Source: Palsa-504 sp963800415
GTDB taxonomy: Bacteria; Actinomycetota; Actinomycetes; Streptosporangiales; Streptosporangiaceae
Direction of reading: 5' to 3'
DNA length: 64,000 bases
Assembly: GCA_963800415.1 (NCBI GenBank)
Contig: CAWDBS010000062.1
Span: 1 to 64,000 of the forward strand
In this document: one piece after another, positions 1-8,745 of the stretch
How positions within the stretch are numbered: position 1 is the stretch's first letter
Layout of the letters: every line of letters starts with the position of its first letter
Made by a program: the position numbers and the translations under genes
The notes under the pieces: model-generated
What the model saw: the letters and a program-made list of their open reading frames with translations, nothing else
What the model was told of the DNA's origin: nothing
Databases searched by the model: none

Positions 1-185
1 AGCCCTTCCGATTCCAGCCGCCGCATCGCCTCGCGGACCGGGGTCTGGCTGACTCCGAAGCGCTGGGCCAGGTCGCGCTGGCGCAGCTGCTCCCCCGGGT
101 CCAGCTCCCCGGTGATGATCAGCTCCCGGATGAGGGCGGCCACCAGGTCGGTCTTGCTGACGTAGCCGGGGACCGCGGGTGTCAT
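1..185 (-). CDS. GntR-family transcriptional regulator (N-terminal part, cut by window edge)
   Basis: Only the first 61 or so codons are in the window. They encode a GntR winged-helix domain: an N-terminal helix (KTDLVAALIRELIITGEL), then the family signature DPGEQLRQRDLAQRFGVSQTPVREAMRRLE. The effector domain, which would show FCD, UbiC or another class, lies outside. Its ATG (183-185) overlaps the TGA of the upstream large-subunit gene as ATGA, so it looks like the last, translationally coupled gene of the molybdenum-hydroxylase operon. A GntR-type palindrome (TGGTATACCA) stands in front of that operon at 6345-6354, so autoregulation is a reasonable inference. Confidence 0.88.
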   Translation of the reverse strand, partial: MTPAVPGYVSKTDLVAALIRELIITGELDPGEQLRQRDLAQRFGVSQTPVREAMRRLESEG

Positions 186-2468
186 GACAGACCGTCCATC
201 TGCTCGCACAGGGCGCGGACCCGGGCCGGGGTGAGCGGCAGCTGGCCAACGCTGTCCCTGAGGCCAAGCGCGTCCCGGACCGCGTTCGCCACCGCGCCGC
301 CGACCGCGTTGATGCCGCCCTCGCCCGCGCCCATCACGCCGAGCGGGTTGCCCGGCGCGGGAGCGTCCTGGGACAGCAGCACGTCGACCGGCGGGATTTC
401 GGCCGCGGTGGGCAGCCGGTACTCGATGAACGTGATCGCCTGCGGCTGGCCCGCCTCGTCGTAGCGGAACTCCTCGAACAGCGCCCCGCCGATGCCCTGG
501 GCCACGCCGCCTCTGAGCTGGCCCTCCACCAGCATCGGGTTGATCGCGCGGCCCACCTCGTAGGCGACCAGGTAACGCAGCACCCGGACCTGCCCGGTCC
601 CGGTGTCCACCTCCACCACCGCGGCGTGCACGCCGTAGGGGTAGGTCATGTGCGAGACCTCGAACCGTCGCCGGGCGGACAGTCCGGCCAGGCTCGCCTG
701 GCCTCAGGTACCCGCCGGCGGGTGCGGCGGCGCTGGCGATGTCGGCCAGGGTGAGGCGGGTGGTTTCCGGGTCGCCGCGGACGCTGATCGCGCCGCCGGC
801 CAGGTCGAGGTCCCCCTCGGCGGCCTCGAGGATGCGGGCGGCCAGTTCGATGGCCCGGTCCCGGACCGCGGCCGCGGCCTGGTGCACCGCGCTGCCGCCC
901 ACCACCGTCGACCGGGAGGCCCAGGACCCGGCGCCGAACGGCTGGGTCGCTGTGTCCCCGGCCGTGACACGCACGTCCCGCGGGTCGACGCCGAGGGCGT
1001 CCGCCGCGATCTGCGCGAGCACGGTCTCGATGCCCTGGCCCACCGAAGTGCCGCCGGAGTAGACGTGCACGGCGCCGGACCTGCTCACGGTCACGTCGGC
1101 GGTCTCCTGCGGCCCGAGGCCGCTCTTCTCCACGAACATGGCCAGCCCGAAGCCGCGCCGCTGGCTGTCCCCCGGCTCAGTGGCCGGGTGGCTGCGGTAA
1201 CCGAGGCGGTCGGCTTCCCCGACCGCGGCCGCGAGCAGGGCCGGGTAGTCGCCGGTATCCAGGATCAAGTCGGTGCCGAGGGTGCTGATCGGGCGTTCGT
1301 GCGGCATTTCCGCCCTGGTGAGCAGGTTCCGCTCGCGCAGCGCGATCGGGTCGATGCCGAGCCGGGTGGCGGCCACGTCGAGGAGGTGCTCGCGCGCCGC
1401 CGTGCCCTCGAACCGGCCGGGTGCCCGGTAGGTGCCGCACGGCGTCTTGTTGGTCAGCACTACCCGCACCCGCCCCTGGTAGGCGGGCACGCGGTAGGGG
1501 CCGGGGAGCATGGCGACGGTGAGTTCGGGGACCGCGACGCCGTGGGTGCGGCAGTAGGCGCCGTTGTCGTGGACGATGTCGTCGGTCAGGCCCAGGATCC
1601 GGCCGTCGGCGTCGAAGGCGGCCGCGACGCGGTGGTGCTGCTCGCGGGAGTGGTTCACCGCCATCAGGTGCTCGGCCCGGTCCTCGGCCCACTTGACCGG
1701 GCGGGCCGTCTGCATGGCCAGCCAGGGGATGAGGAAATCCTCGGGGTAGAACTCGCCGCGGACCCCGAAACCGCCGCCCGCGTCGATCGCGTGCACGCGG
1801 ATCAGCGTCTCGTCGACGCCGAGCATGCCCGCGAGCAGGTCGCGGTTCCACACCGGGACCTTGGTCATGCCGAAGATGGCCAGCTCGCCCCGGTCCGGGC
1901 CGGGCACGGCCAGCAGGCAGCGCGGCTCGAGCGGCACGCCGCTGTGCCGGCCGATGGCGAGCTCGATCCGGACGGCGTGCGCGGCGGCGGCGAAGGCCGC
2001 GTCGGTGTCGCCGTAGCCGCGGGTGAGCTCGGCGGCCGTGTCGCCGCTGCTGGTGGCGTCGAGGGCCGCGGGTTGCTCCGCGATGTCGATCTGCACCAGC
2101 TCGGCGGCGTCCTCGCAGGCGTACGGGTCCTCGCCGACCACGACGGCGAGCGGCTCGCCCACGTACCGGACGGTGTCGCGGGCCAGAACGGGCTGCAGGA
2201 AGTCGCGCAGATCGGTGCCGGCGATGGCGAGCCGCACCGGGATGACCAGGCCTGCCGGGAGGTCTTCGGCCGTGACGACCTCGGTGACGCCGGGGGCCTT
2301 TCTCGCTGCCGTGACGTCTACCCCGCGGACCTGGCCACACGCCGACGGGGACCGGACGATCCGGGCCCACAGCTGGCCGGGGGCGCTGATGTCGTCGCCG
2401 AACCGGCCGCGGCCGCGCAGCAGCCGGGGGTCTTCGTGGCGCGGCAGCCGGGCGCCGATCACCGTCAT
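182..2468 (-). pseudogene. Molybdopterin-binding large subunit, paralogue 2 (CoxL/XdhA family), frameshifted
   Basis: From ATG 2468 the frame reads as a xanthine dehydrogenase-family large subunit (MTVIGARLPRHEDPRLLRGRG, GAYCRTHGVAVPEL, TYRAPGRFEG, GGTSVGQGIETVLAQ). It stays open to about position 712. The last 155 residues (MTYPYGVHAAVVEVD... MGAGEGGINAVGGAV) are in the -1/+2 frame. The switch lies in a 31-nt stretch (about 682-712) holding the perfect inverted repeat GGCCAGGC-GA-GCCTGGCC, where relatives would run straight from APAG to LSARRRF. The active loop is TYRAPGR, not the AYxCSFR of form-I CO dehydrogenase, so the substrate is not CO. The C-terminal catalytic-Glu segment GEGG is present but out of frame. 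Repaired length (about 762 aa) is normal. It may be true decay or a sequence indel. Confidence 0.75.
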
Positions 2469-3017
2469 AGTTTCTGCCTGGCGTGCGTCTGCCTGGCTTG
2501 CGCCGTCGCCCGGACCGCCTCGACGATGCCCTGGTAGCCGGTGCAGCGGCACAGGTTGGCGGCGACGAGCTCGCGGGCTTGTTCCTCGGTGAGCGGCCCG
2601 GCGTCACCTTCGGCGCCGGCCGGGTTCGCCCCAGGCCGGGTTCGCCTCAGCCAGGTTCGCCTCAGCCAGGTACGCCTCGGCGAGCATGAGGAAGCCGGGG
2701 GTGCAGAATCCGCACTGCAGCGCGTGGTGATCGCTGAACGCCTGCTGCAGGTCCGATAGCTGCTCGCCGTCGGCCAGCCCTTCCACCGTGCGCACCTCGG
2801 CCCCGTCGGCCTGCACCCCGAACACCAGGCAGGCGCGCACCGGAGCGCCGTCCAGGATGACGGTGCACGCCCCGCAGATGCCGTGCTCGCAGCCGAGGTG
2901 GGTGCCGGTGTAGCCGAGGTCCTGGCGGAGCATGTCGGCCAGCGTCCGGCGGGCCTCGACGACCAGTTCGTGCTCGCGGCCGTTCACGGTGAGGCGGATC
3001 TGGTGCATGTCCTTCAT
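2465..3017 (-). pseudogene. 2Fe-2S small subunit (CoxS family), frameshifted near its C-terminus
   Basis: This is the electron-transfer subunit of the hydroxylase. The start ATG (3017) overlaps the stop of large subunit 1 as ATGA. The N-terminal ferredoxin domain is intact (CEHGICGACTVILDG) and the first half of the all-alpha domain is present (LQCGFCTPGFLML). The frame then passes through 15-bp repeats encoding LAEAN units and stops at 2604. The missing part, containing the second cluster motif NLCRCTGYQGIVEAV, continues in another frame to 2465, where its TGA overlaps the next ATG. The fourth repeat unit is one base longer than the others, which accounts for the shift. As written, the product lacks two ligands of the second 2Fe-2S cluster. 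Confidence 0.8.
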
Positions 3018-5386
3018 GCGGTCGCTCCGGTTCGGCTGAGGGCAGCGCTGACTTCGTCCGGCAGCACCGGGATGTGGTCGAAGCGCACGTCCGTGTCGGA
3101 CAGCGCGTCGTTGATGGCGTTCAGGACGGCGGCCGGGGCGCCGATCGTGCCGCCCTCCCCCATCCCCTTCGCGCCGGTCTCGCTGAACCGGGAGGGCGTC
3201 TGCAGGTGGACGATGTCCACCGCGCATATTTCCGCCGCGGTGGGCGCCAGGTAGTCCATCAAGGTGGCGCTGGCCGGCTGGCCTTCCGGGTCGAAGCGGA
3301 CCCGCTCGAGCAGCGCGGCCGCCGCGCCCTGGGCGACGCCGCCGCGCACCTGCCCGTCGACCACCACCGGGTTGATGACCACCCCGCAGTCCTCGACCAC
3401 CAGGTACCGGTGCAGGCGGATCGCGCCGGTACCCGGGTCGATCACCACCATGGCCGCGTGGCAGGCGTTGGAGAAGGTGCCGGGCGGGTCGAAGCTGGCC
3501 CGGGCCTCCAGGCCGTAGCGGAGGTCCTCGGCCAGCCGGTGAGCCTGGAAGTGAACCAGCCTGGCCAGCTCGGGGATGCCGATGGCGGCGGTGTCGTCGC
3601 CGCGGATCCGGGCCATGCCGTCGGCCAGCTCGATGTCGGCCGGGCTGGCCTCGAGCAGGTCAGCGGCCACCTTTCTGAGCTGGGCGGCCACGATGTCCGC
3701 GGCGCGGCCGGCCGCGCCGCCGCCGATCACCACCGAGCGGCTGCCCCAGGTGCCCCAGCCGTAGGAGGCCAGGTCGGTGTCGCCCTGGCGCAGCCTGACC
3801 TGGTCGGGATGGACGCCGAGGCGGTCGGCGACGATCTGCGCGAACGTCGTCTCGTGCCCCTGGCCGTGCCCGCAGGTCCCGGTGGTGACGATGACCTCGC
3901 CGGTCGGGTCCATCCGGACCAGCGCGGTGTCGTAGCCGGGGGTCATCCGCATCCGGCGCTGGGACATCGTCGGGGTGCCGTAGCCGGTGCGCTCGGAGAA
4001 GCACGCGTAGCCGATGCCGGCCCGCTGACCCGCCTGGCGAACCCGGTCCCTTTCGCTCAGCCACGCCTTCCGGCGGACATGTTCTTCGGCCAGGTCGAGG
4101 GACTCGCGGTAGCTGCCCTCGTCGTAGGTGATCTGGTTGACGCCGGTGTAGGGGAACTCGTCCTGGCCGATCAGGTTGACCCGTCGCAGCTGCAGCGGGT
4201 CGAGGCGCAGCATGGCCGCGGCCTTCTCCATCAGCCGCTCCATGACCAGCACGATCTGCGGCCGGGACACGCCCCGGTACGGCGCGGCCGGGGCCTTGTT
4301 GGTGGCGATGGCGCGGCCCCGGGCCCGGTACGCGGGCACCTTGTACACGCCGGGCAGCTCGGTGGCGGCCATCAGCGGCTCGACCGCGCAGGTAAACGGG
4401 AACGCCGAGTAGGCCCCGGTGTCGCAGGCGATCTCCGCGTCCAGGCCCAGGATCCGGCCGCGGGAGTCGAAGGCGGCCCGGACCTGGTAGCGCTGCTCGT
4501 GGCCGTGGAAGGCGGCGGTCAGGTTCTCCTGCCGGTCCTCGGTCCAGCGCACCGGCCGGCGCAGCCGCAGCGCGGCCGCCGCCACGGCCACCTCCTCCCG
4601 GCCCACCACGCATTTCAGCCCGAACCCGCCGCCGACGTCCGGGGCGATCACCCGGATAGCGCGCTCCGGGAGGTTCAGCGCCTGGGCGACCCCCGAACGG
4701 ACCTGGTGCGGAACCTGGGTGGAGACGTGCATGACCAACTGGTCGTCGCGGTCATCCCATTCGGCCAGGCAGGCCCGTCCCTCCAGCGGCAGGGCGGCGA
4801 CCCGGGCGCTGCGGAAGGTGGCGCTGACGCATGTCTTCGCCGCGGCGAAAATCTGCGGGAGCCGGTCGTCGTCGAACATCAGCAGGTCGACCAGGCAGTT
4901 ACCGCGGTCGTGCAGCCGGGGGGCGCCGGCGGCGCTGGCGGTTTCCATGCTCATCACGACGGGCTGCGGGTCCCAGTCCACCTCGACCAGTTCGGCCGCG
5001 TCCTCGGCGCGGTAGGCGTCGTCGGCGACGACGATCGCCACCGGCTCGCCGACGAACCGGACCCGGTCGCCGGCCAGGATGGGCATCGAGGTGGGGACGA
5101 ACTCGTCCCGCTCGAGCAGCGCGAGCAGGTACGGATGCCCGAGGTTTTCCGCGGTGAACAGGCGCTCCACGCCCGGAGCCTGGCTGGCGGCAGTGACGTC
5201 GATCTTGCTGACCACGGCGTGAGCGTGCGGGCTGCGGACGAACGCGGCATGCAGCATCCCCGGGCGGGTGAGATCACCGGTGAACCGGCTCCGGCCCATC
5301 AGCATCCGGCGGTCTTCCTTGCGGGGCACGGCGGTGCCGACCCAGCGGCCGTCGAAGCCCGCGGCCGGGGCGCCCCGGGGGCTCAC
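3014..5386 (-). CDS. Molybdopterin-binding large subunit, paralogue 1 (CoxL/XdhA family)
   Basis: A 790-aa intact subunit carrying the molybdenum-cytosine-dinucleotide site. It begins RWVGTAVPRKEDRRMLMGRS and contains GGGFGLK (Moco binding), the active loop APYRGVSRPQ (about residue 375), GTCGHGQGHETTFAQ and the catalytic-Glu region KGMGEGGTIGAPAAVLNA. The loop is YRGVSR, not AYxCSFR, so it belongs to the broad non-CO hydroxylase group (xanthine dehydrogenase-like), whose substrates are usually N-heterocycles, aldehydes or CoA esters. The start ATG overlaps the FAD-subunit TGA as ATGA. It is followed by the small subunit and a second large subunit, so one operon encodes two alternative large subunits. 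Confidence 0.92.
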   Translation of the reverse strand: MSPRGAPAAGFDGRWVGTAVPRKEDRRMLMGRSRFTGDLTRPGMLHAAFVRSPHAHAVVSKIDVTAASQAPGVERLFTAENLGHPYLLALLERDEFVPTSMPILAGDRVRFVGEPVAIVVADDAYRAEDAAELVEVDWDPQPVVMSMETASAAGAPRLHDRGNCLVDLLMFDDDRLPQIFAAAKTCVSATFRSARVAALPLEGRACLAEWDDRDDQLVMHVSTQVPHQVRSGVAQALNLPERAIRVIAPDVGGGFGLKCVVGREEVAVAAAALRLRRPVRWTEDRQENLTAAFHGHEQRYQVRAAFDSRGRILGLDAEIACDTGAYSAFPFTCAVEPLMAATELPGVYKVPAYRARGRAIATNKAPAAPYRGVSRPQIVLVMERLMEKAAAMLRLDPLQLRRVNLIGQDEFPYTGVNQITYDEGSYRESLDLAEEHVRRKAWLSERDRVRQAGQRAGIGYACFSERTGYGTPTMSQRRMRMTPGYDTALVRMDPTGEVIVTTGTCGHGQGHETTFAQIVADRLGVHPDQVRLRQGDTDLASYGWGTWGSRSVVIGGGAAGRAADIVAAQLRKVAADLLEASPADIELADGMARIRGDDTAAIGIPELARLVHFQAHRLAEDLRYGLEARASFDPPGTFSNACHAAMVVIDPGTGAIRLHRYLVVEDCGVVINPVVVDGQVRGGVAQGAAAALLERVRFDPEGQPASATLMDYLAPTAAEICAVDIVHLQTPSRFSETGAKGMGEGGTIGAPAAVLNAINDALSDTDVRFDHIPVLPDEVSAALSRTGATA

Positions 5387-6288
5387 CCGCGTTCCCCGCC
5401 GGGTTGGCTAGCCTCGCCGGGTTGGCTAGCCTCGGCGAGCCGGTTCGCCTCGGCGAGCGCGCGGGAGACCAGGGTGGTGGCCAGCCTGCGCCGGAACCCG
5501 GCGTCGCCGTGCCCGTCCTCGGGAGGGTCGATCTGGCGGGCGGCGTGCTCCCCCATGGCCTGCCAGGTTTGCGCGGTGGCAGGCTGGCCGCCCAGCGGGC
5601 CCGCGTCCACCTCGACCGGCAGCGGGCCGACACCGCCCAGGACCACGCGGCCCTGGCGGCAGACGCCGTCCGCGATGTCCGCGGATACGGCGGCCGCGAC
5701 CACCGCGAAGTCGCCCTGCCGCTGGGCGAACTCGGTGAGCACCGCCTGCGGCGCGGGCGCCGGGAACCAGAGCTCGGTGATCATCTCGTCGGGTTCGGCC
5801 GCGGTGCTGTAGTACCCCTCGAAGAAATCGGCGGCCGGGACGGTCCGCTGCCCGTCCGGCCCGGTGAGCACCACCCGGGCGTCCAGGAGGACGGCCAGCA
5901 GGCACCACTCCGAGGCCGGGTCGGCGTGCGCGATGCTGCCGCCGAACGTGCCCCGGCTGCGGATCGGGTAGTGGCCGATCCACCGGGCCGACCGGGGCAG
6001 CACGCCGAAGTCGCACAGGACGGCCGGGTCGCGGCTGATCTCGACCGCGCGATGAGTGGTGAGCGCGCCGATGCGCAGCCCGTCCGTGGCGTCGGCTCGC
6101 AGGTAACTCAGGCCCCCGATCCGGGAGACGTCCACCAGCGCGGCGGGCCGGGCCAGCCGGAAGTTCATCATCGGGACCAGGCTCAGGCCCCCGGCCAGGA
6201 TCTTCGCCTCATCGCCCAGTTCGGTGAGCAGCGCGACCGCCTCGGCCACGCTGTGCGCGCGATGGTAGGCGAACGGCGCTGGCTTCAC
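5383..6288 (-). CDS. FAD-binding medium subunit of molybdenum hydroxylase (CoxM family)
   Basis: A 301-aa FAD subunit that passes electrons from the 2Fe-2S clusters to an acceptor. FAD-binding motifs are AGGLSLVPMMNFR (about residues 32-44) and GTFGGSIAHADPASEW (about 113-128), followed by the CO_deh_flav_C domain. The start is GTG 6288, with a good GGAGGAG ribosome site 5 bases upstream. It is the first gene of the operon. The C-terminus ends in a repetitive tail (LAEANRLAEASQPGEASQPGGERG) made by an 18-bp tandem repeat at 5401-5436, beyond the conserved domain. The stop overlaps the next start as ATGA. Confidence 0.92.
   Translation of the reverse strand: MKPAPFAYHRAHSVAEAVALLTELGDEAKILAGGLSLVPMMNFRLARPAALVDVSRIGGLSYLRADATDGLRIGALTTHRAVEISRDPAVLCDFGVLPRSARWIGHYPIRSRGTFGGSIAHADPASEWCLLAVLLDARVVLTGPDGQRTVPAADFFEGYYSTAAEPDEMITELWFPAPAPQAVLTEFAQRQGDFAVVAAAVSADIADGVCRQGRVVLGGVGPLPVEVDAGPLGGQPATAQTWQAMGEHAARQIDPPEDGHGDAGFRRRLATTLVSRALAEANRLAEASQPGEASQPGGERG
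5401..5460. repeat. 18-bp tandem repeat at the end of the FAD-subunit gene
   Basis: On the minus strand the unit GAGGCTAGCCAACCCGGC occurs twice in tandem, preceded by a diverged copy GAGGCGAACCGGCTCGCC. The period is a multiple of three, so the repeat adds EASQPG-type residues without a frameshift. It lies in the unconserved tail. Confidence 0.85.
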
Positions 6289-6344
6289 CAGGCTCCTCCG
6301 GGTCGGCCGAGTCCCGGACCGGTCCCGTCGAGGCTCGGTTTATT

Positions 6345-6354
6345 TGGTATACCA
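6345..6354. promoter_or_regulatory. Putative GntR-family operator TGGTATACCA in the divergent promoter region
   Basis: A perfect 10-bp palindrome within the 14-mer ATTTGGTATACCAT (6342-6355), between the hydroxylase operon (minus) and the enoyl-CoA hydratase gene (plus). It has the form of a FadR/VanR-type GntR operator. The same 14-mer recurs at 10808-10821. The operon encodes a GntR regulator as its last gene. Confidence 0.7.
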
Positions 6355-6362
6355 TATTTCAG

Positions 6363-6410
6363 GCGTTTCGGAAGCCTCGCGTTTCGGGAGCCCCCGCGTT
6401 TCGGGAGCAC
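6363..6410. repeat. Imperfect 16-17-bp tandem repeat in the leader of the enoyl-CoA hydratase gene
   Basis: The core GCGTTTCGG(G/A)AGC occurs three times at 6363, 6379 and 6396, between the operator and the ribosome site. Copies differ by one base in length, unlike the codon-phased repeats inside genes. Confidence 0.6.
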
Positions 6411-6447
6411 TGTGGTCCGGGAGTCCCCGCCTGGAGAGAGCCTGAGC

Positions 6448-7152
6448 ATGCCGCATCCTCATCTGGCCGTCGAGACCAGCTCGGCTGGCTACCGCTGGCT
6501 GCGCCTTTCCCGGCCGGAGCGGCGCAACGCGCTCGACGTGGGCCTGCTGCGTGCCGTGACGGACTCGCTGGCCGCCGAACCCGAGGTACCGGTCCTGCTG
6601 GGCAGCGCCGATCCGCGGGTGTTCTGCTCCGGGGCCGACCTGACCATTACCGATGCCGAACGGGCTGCCGTCTCCGACCTGGTCTACGACTGCTGCGAGA
6701 CCATCGTGACCAGGCCCGGGCCGGTGATTGCCGTGCTGACCGGGCCAGCGGTGGGTGGCGGCGCGCAACTGGCCGCCGCCTGCGACCTGCGGATCGCCGG
6801 ACCCGCCGCGCGGCTGCGCTGGACCGGCCCGCCCGGCGTGAATCTCACGGTGGGCGCCTGGCTGCTGCCCAACCTGGTCGGCCGGGCCACGGCCATGGAC
6901 CTGGTGCTGACCGGCCGCTGGCTGGAGGCGCCGGAGGCGCTGGCGCTCGGGCTGGTCAACCAGGTGTGCGGCGACCCGGAACGGGTGGCGGAGGGGATCG
7001 CCGCCGACCTGGCCGGGCGGGGCACCGGGGCCGGGGAATCCGGGATCAAGGCGGTGATGGCGGCGGGCGGGCTGCTCGACCGGCTGCGGGCTGAACGGTC
7101 GGCTAACCGTTCGGCCTGGACCCGCGCGATGTCGGCTCCCCCGGCTTCATGA
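6448..7152 (+). CDS. Enoyl-CoA hydratase/isomerase family protein
   Basis: A 234-aa crotonase-fold protein. The start ATG 6448 has GGAGAGAG seven bases upstream. The two oxyanion-hole segments are visible: FCSGADLT (about residues 54-61) and AVGGGAQLAAACDLRI (about 101-116). The positions where classical hydratases carry their two catalytic glutamates read TGPPGVNLTVGAWL, so ordinary hydratase activity is doubtful and another CoA-thioester reaction is possible. The TGA overlaps the next gene's ATG as ATGA. Together with the acyl-CoA synthetase it forms a CoA-dependent branch that shares its promoter region with the divergent molybdenum-hydroxylase operon. Confidence 0.88.
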   Translation: MPHPHLAVETSSAGYRWLRLSRPERRNALDVGLLRAVTDSLAAEPEVPVLLGSADPRVFCSGADLTITDAERAAVSDLVYDCCETIVTRPGPVIAVLTGPAVGGGAQLAAACDLRIAGPAARLRWTGPPGVNLTVGAWLLPNLVGRATAMDLVLTGRWLEAPEALALGLVNQVCGDPERVAEGIAADLAGRGTGAGESGIKAVMAAGGLLDRLRAERSANRSAWTRAMSAPPAS

Positions 7153-8691
7153 ACGCCTATCAGGACTGGAGCCTGGCCGGCTGGCGGACGCATCTGCCCG
7201 GAGTGGCCGATGTGCCGGCCTACGTCGCTGGCTTGGGCGACGAGAGCCTTCCCGCGCTGGCGGCCGCGTCCGCCAGCCGCGTGCCGGACCGGGTCGCGGT
7301 CACCGTGGACGGCGAGGCAGTCACCCACGCCGAGCTTGACGACGCTGCCGGCCGGGTGGCGGCATGGCTGGCCAGACGGGTGAAACCCGGCGACCGGGTA
7401 CTGCTCGCGGCCGGCTCCAGCATCGGCTTCGTGCGCTGCTATCTGGGCGCCCTGCGGGCCGGGGCCGTGGTTGTCCTGGCTAACCCGGGCTACACCGCCG
7501 CCGAACTCGGGCACCTGCTCGCCGACTCCGGCGCGGTGCTGGCCTTCGCCGACCGCGAACCCGCGCGGCTGCTGGCCGGCCTTGGGCACGGTCCCGCGCT
7601 GGCGACGGCGGACGTCCGGGAACTGCCCGGACAGGCGAGGCCGGCTACCGGGATCGCGGTCCGGCCGTACGACACGGCGCTGCTCGCGTACACCTCGGGC
7701 ACCACCGGCAGGCCCAAGGGGGTGCCGCTGACCCACCGCCAGCTGACGGTCTCGATCCGCGCGGCGATGGCGGCCTGGCAGTGGCACGCCGATGACGTGC
7801 TGGTACACGCGCTGCCGCTTTATCACCAGCACGGCCTGGGCGGGCTGAACGCCGCGCTGATCTCGCGGCGGCACCGTGCACATCCGGTCGAAGTTCTCGG
7901 CGGCCGACCTGGTGCAGGCGGCCGGCGACACCCGGGCCAGCGTGCTGTTCGCGGTGCCCACCATCTACCAGGCGCTGCTCGGATCCCCGGCCGCGCTGGC
8001 CGGCGGGCTGCGGGATCTGCGCCTGGCCGTCTGCGGCTCGGCTCCGCTGAGCCCGGCGCTGGCCGCCCGGCTGCCGGCCGTGCTCGGGCAGCTGCCGCTG
8101 GTCAGGTACGGCACGACGGAGAGCGGGCTGGACGTCTCCAACCCGGTCGCGGAACCGCGCGGGGACACGATCGGGGTGCCGCTGCCCGGCGTGCTGGCCA
8201 GGATCCGGGCTGCGGATGGCTCGGCGGATCCTGGCGCGGACGGCGAGATCCAGCTGCGCGGGCCGCACGTCTTCGCGGGTTACTGGAACGACCCGGCCGC
8301 CACCGAGGCCGCGTTCACCCCGGACGGCTGGTTCCGCACCGGCGACATCGGGTCCGTGGAGCCGGCCACCGGGCACCTGGTGATCCGCGGCCGGACCAAG
8401 GAGATGATCATCTCCGGCGGCATGAACGTGTACCCGCGCGAGGTGGAGATCGCCCTGGAGGGCCATCCGTCGGTGGCGGAGGCCGCGGTGGCCGGGGTCC
8501 CCGACGAGCGGTGGGGCGAGCGGGTGACCGCCTGGGTGGTGCTGCGGGACGGGCACGAGTTCGATGAGGCCGCTCTCATCGCGCACGCCCGGACGCTGCT
8601 GGCCGGGTATAAGTGCCCCAAGCGGGTGTTCCGGCTGGCCGAGCTGCCCCGTAACCAGCTTGGCAAGATCGTCCGCAGCGCATTGACCTGA
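7149..8691 (+). CDS. Class I adenylate-forming acyl-CoA synthetase, frameshifted
   Basis: About 513 aa when repaired, normal for an AMP-binding acyl-CoA ligase. The N-terminal part, from ATG 7149, holds the P-loop-like motif AYTSGTTGRPKGVPLTH and LPLYHQHGLGGLNAALIS. At about 7864-7872 (TCGCGGCGGC) one extra base moves the frame. The rest reads GGTVHIRSKFSAADL... YGTTESG, GWFRTGDIG, GRTKEMIISGGMNVYP and the C-terminal catalytic lysine in NQLGKIVRS. It probably activates the carboxylic acid made or consumed in the hydroxylase pathway. As many intact genes in this window show similar one-base shifts, a sequence indel is as likely as inactivation. Confidence 0.85.
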
Positions 8692-8705
8692 GCCGCGGTC
8701 CGCGC

Positions 8706-8719
8706 CGACGCCAGCGTCG
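8706..8719. terminator. Short hairpin between convergent genes
   Basis: CGACGC-CA-GCGTCG, a 6-bp perfect stem in the 54-bp gap between the acyl-CoA synthetase (plus) and the kinase gene (minus). It has no T-run, as is usual in high-GC actinobacteria. Confidence 0.45.
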
Positions 8720-8745
8720 CGGCCCGGCGCCATCGGCGGCCGGGG

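Noticed and set aside
3074..5812. Long open frame on the plus strand opposite the large subunit
   Set aside because: It is antisense to a well-conserved hydroxylase gene and has low-complexity, high-GC third-frame composition with no family resemblance.
182..6288. CO dehydrogenase (coxMSL) annotation
   Set aside because: Neither large subunit has the AYxCSFR loop, so only membership of the broad molybdenum-hydroxylase family is supported.
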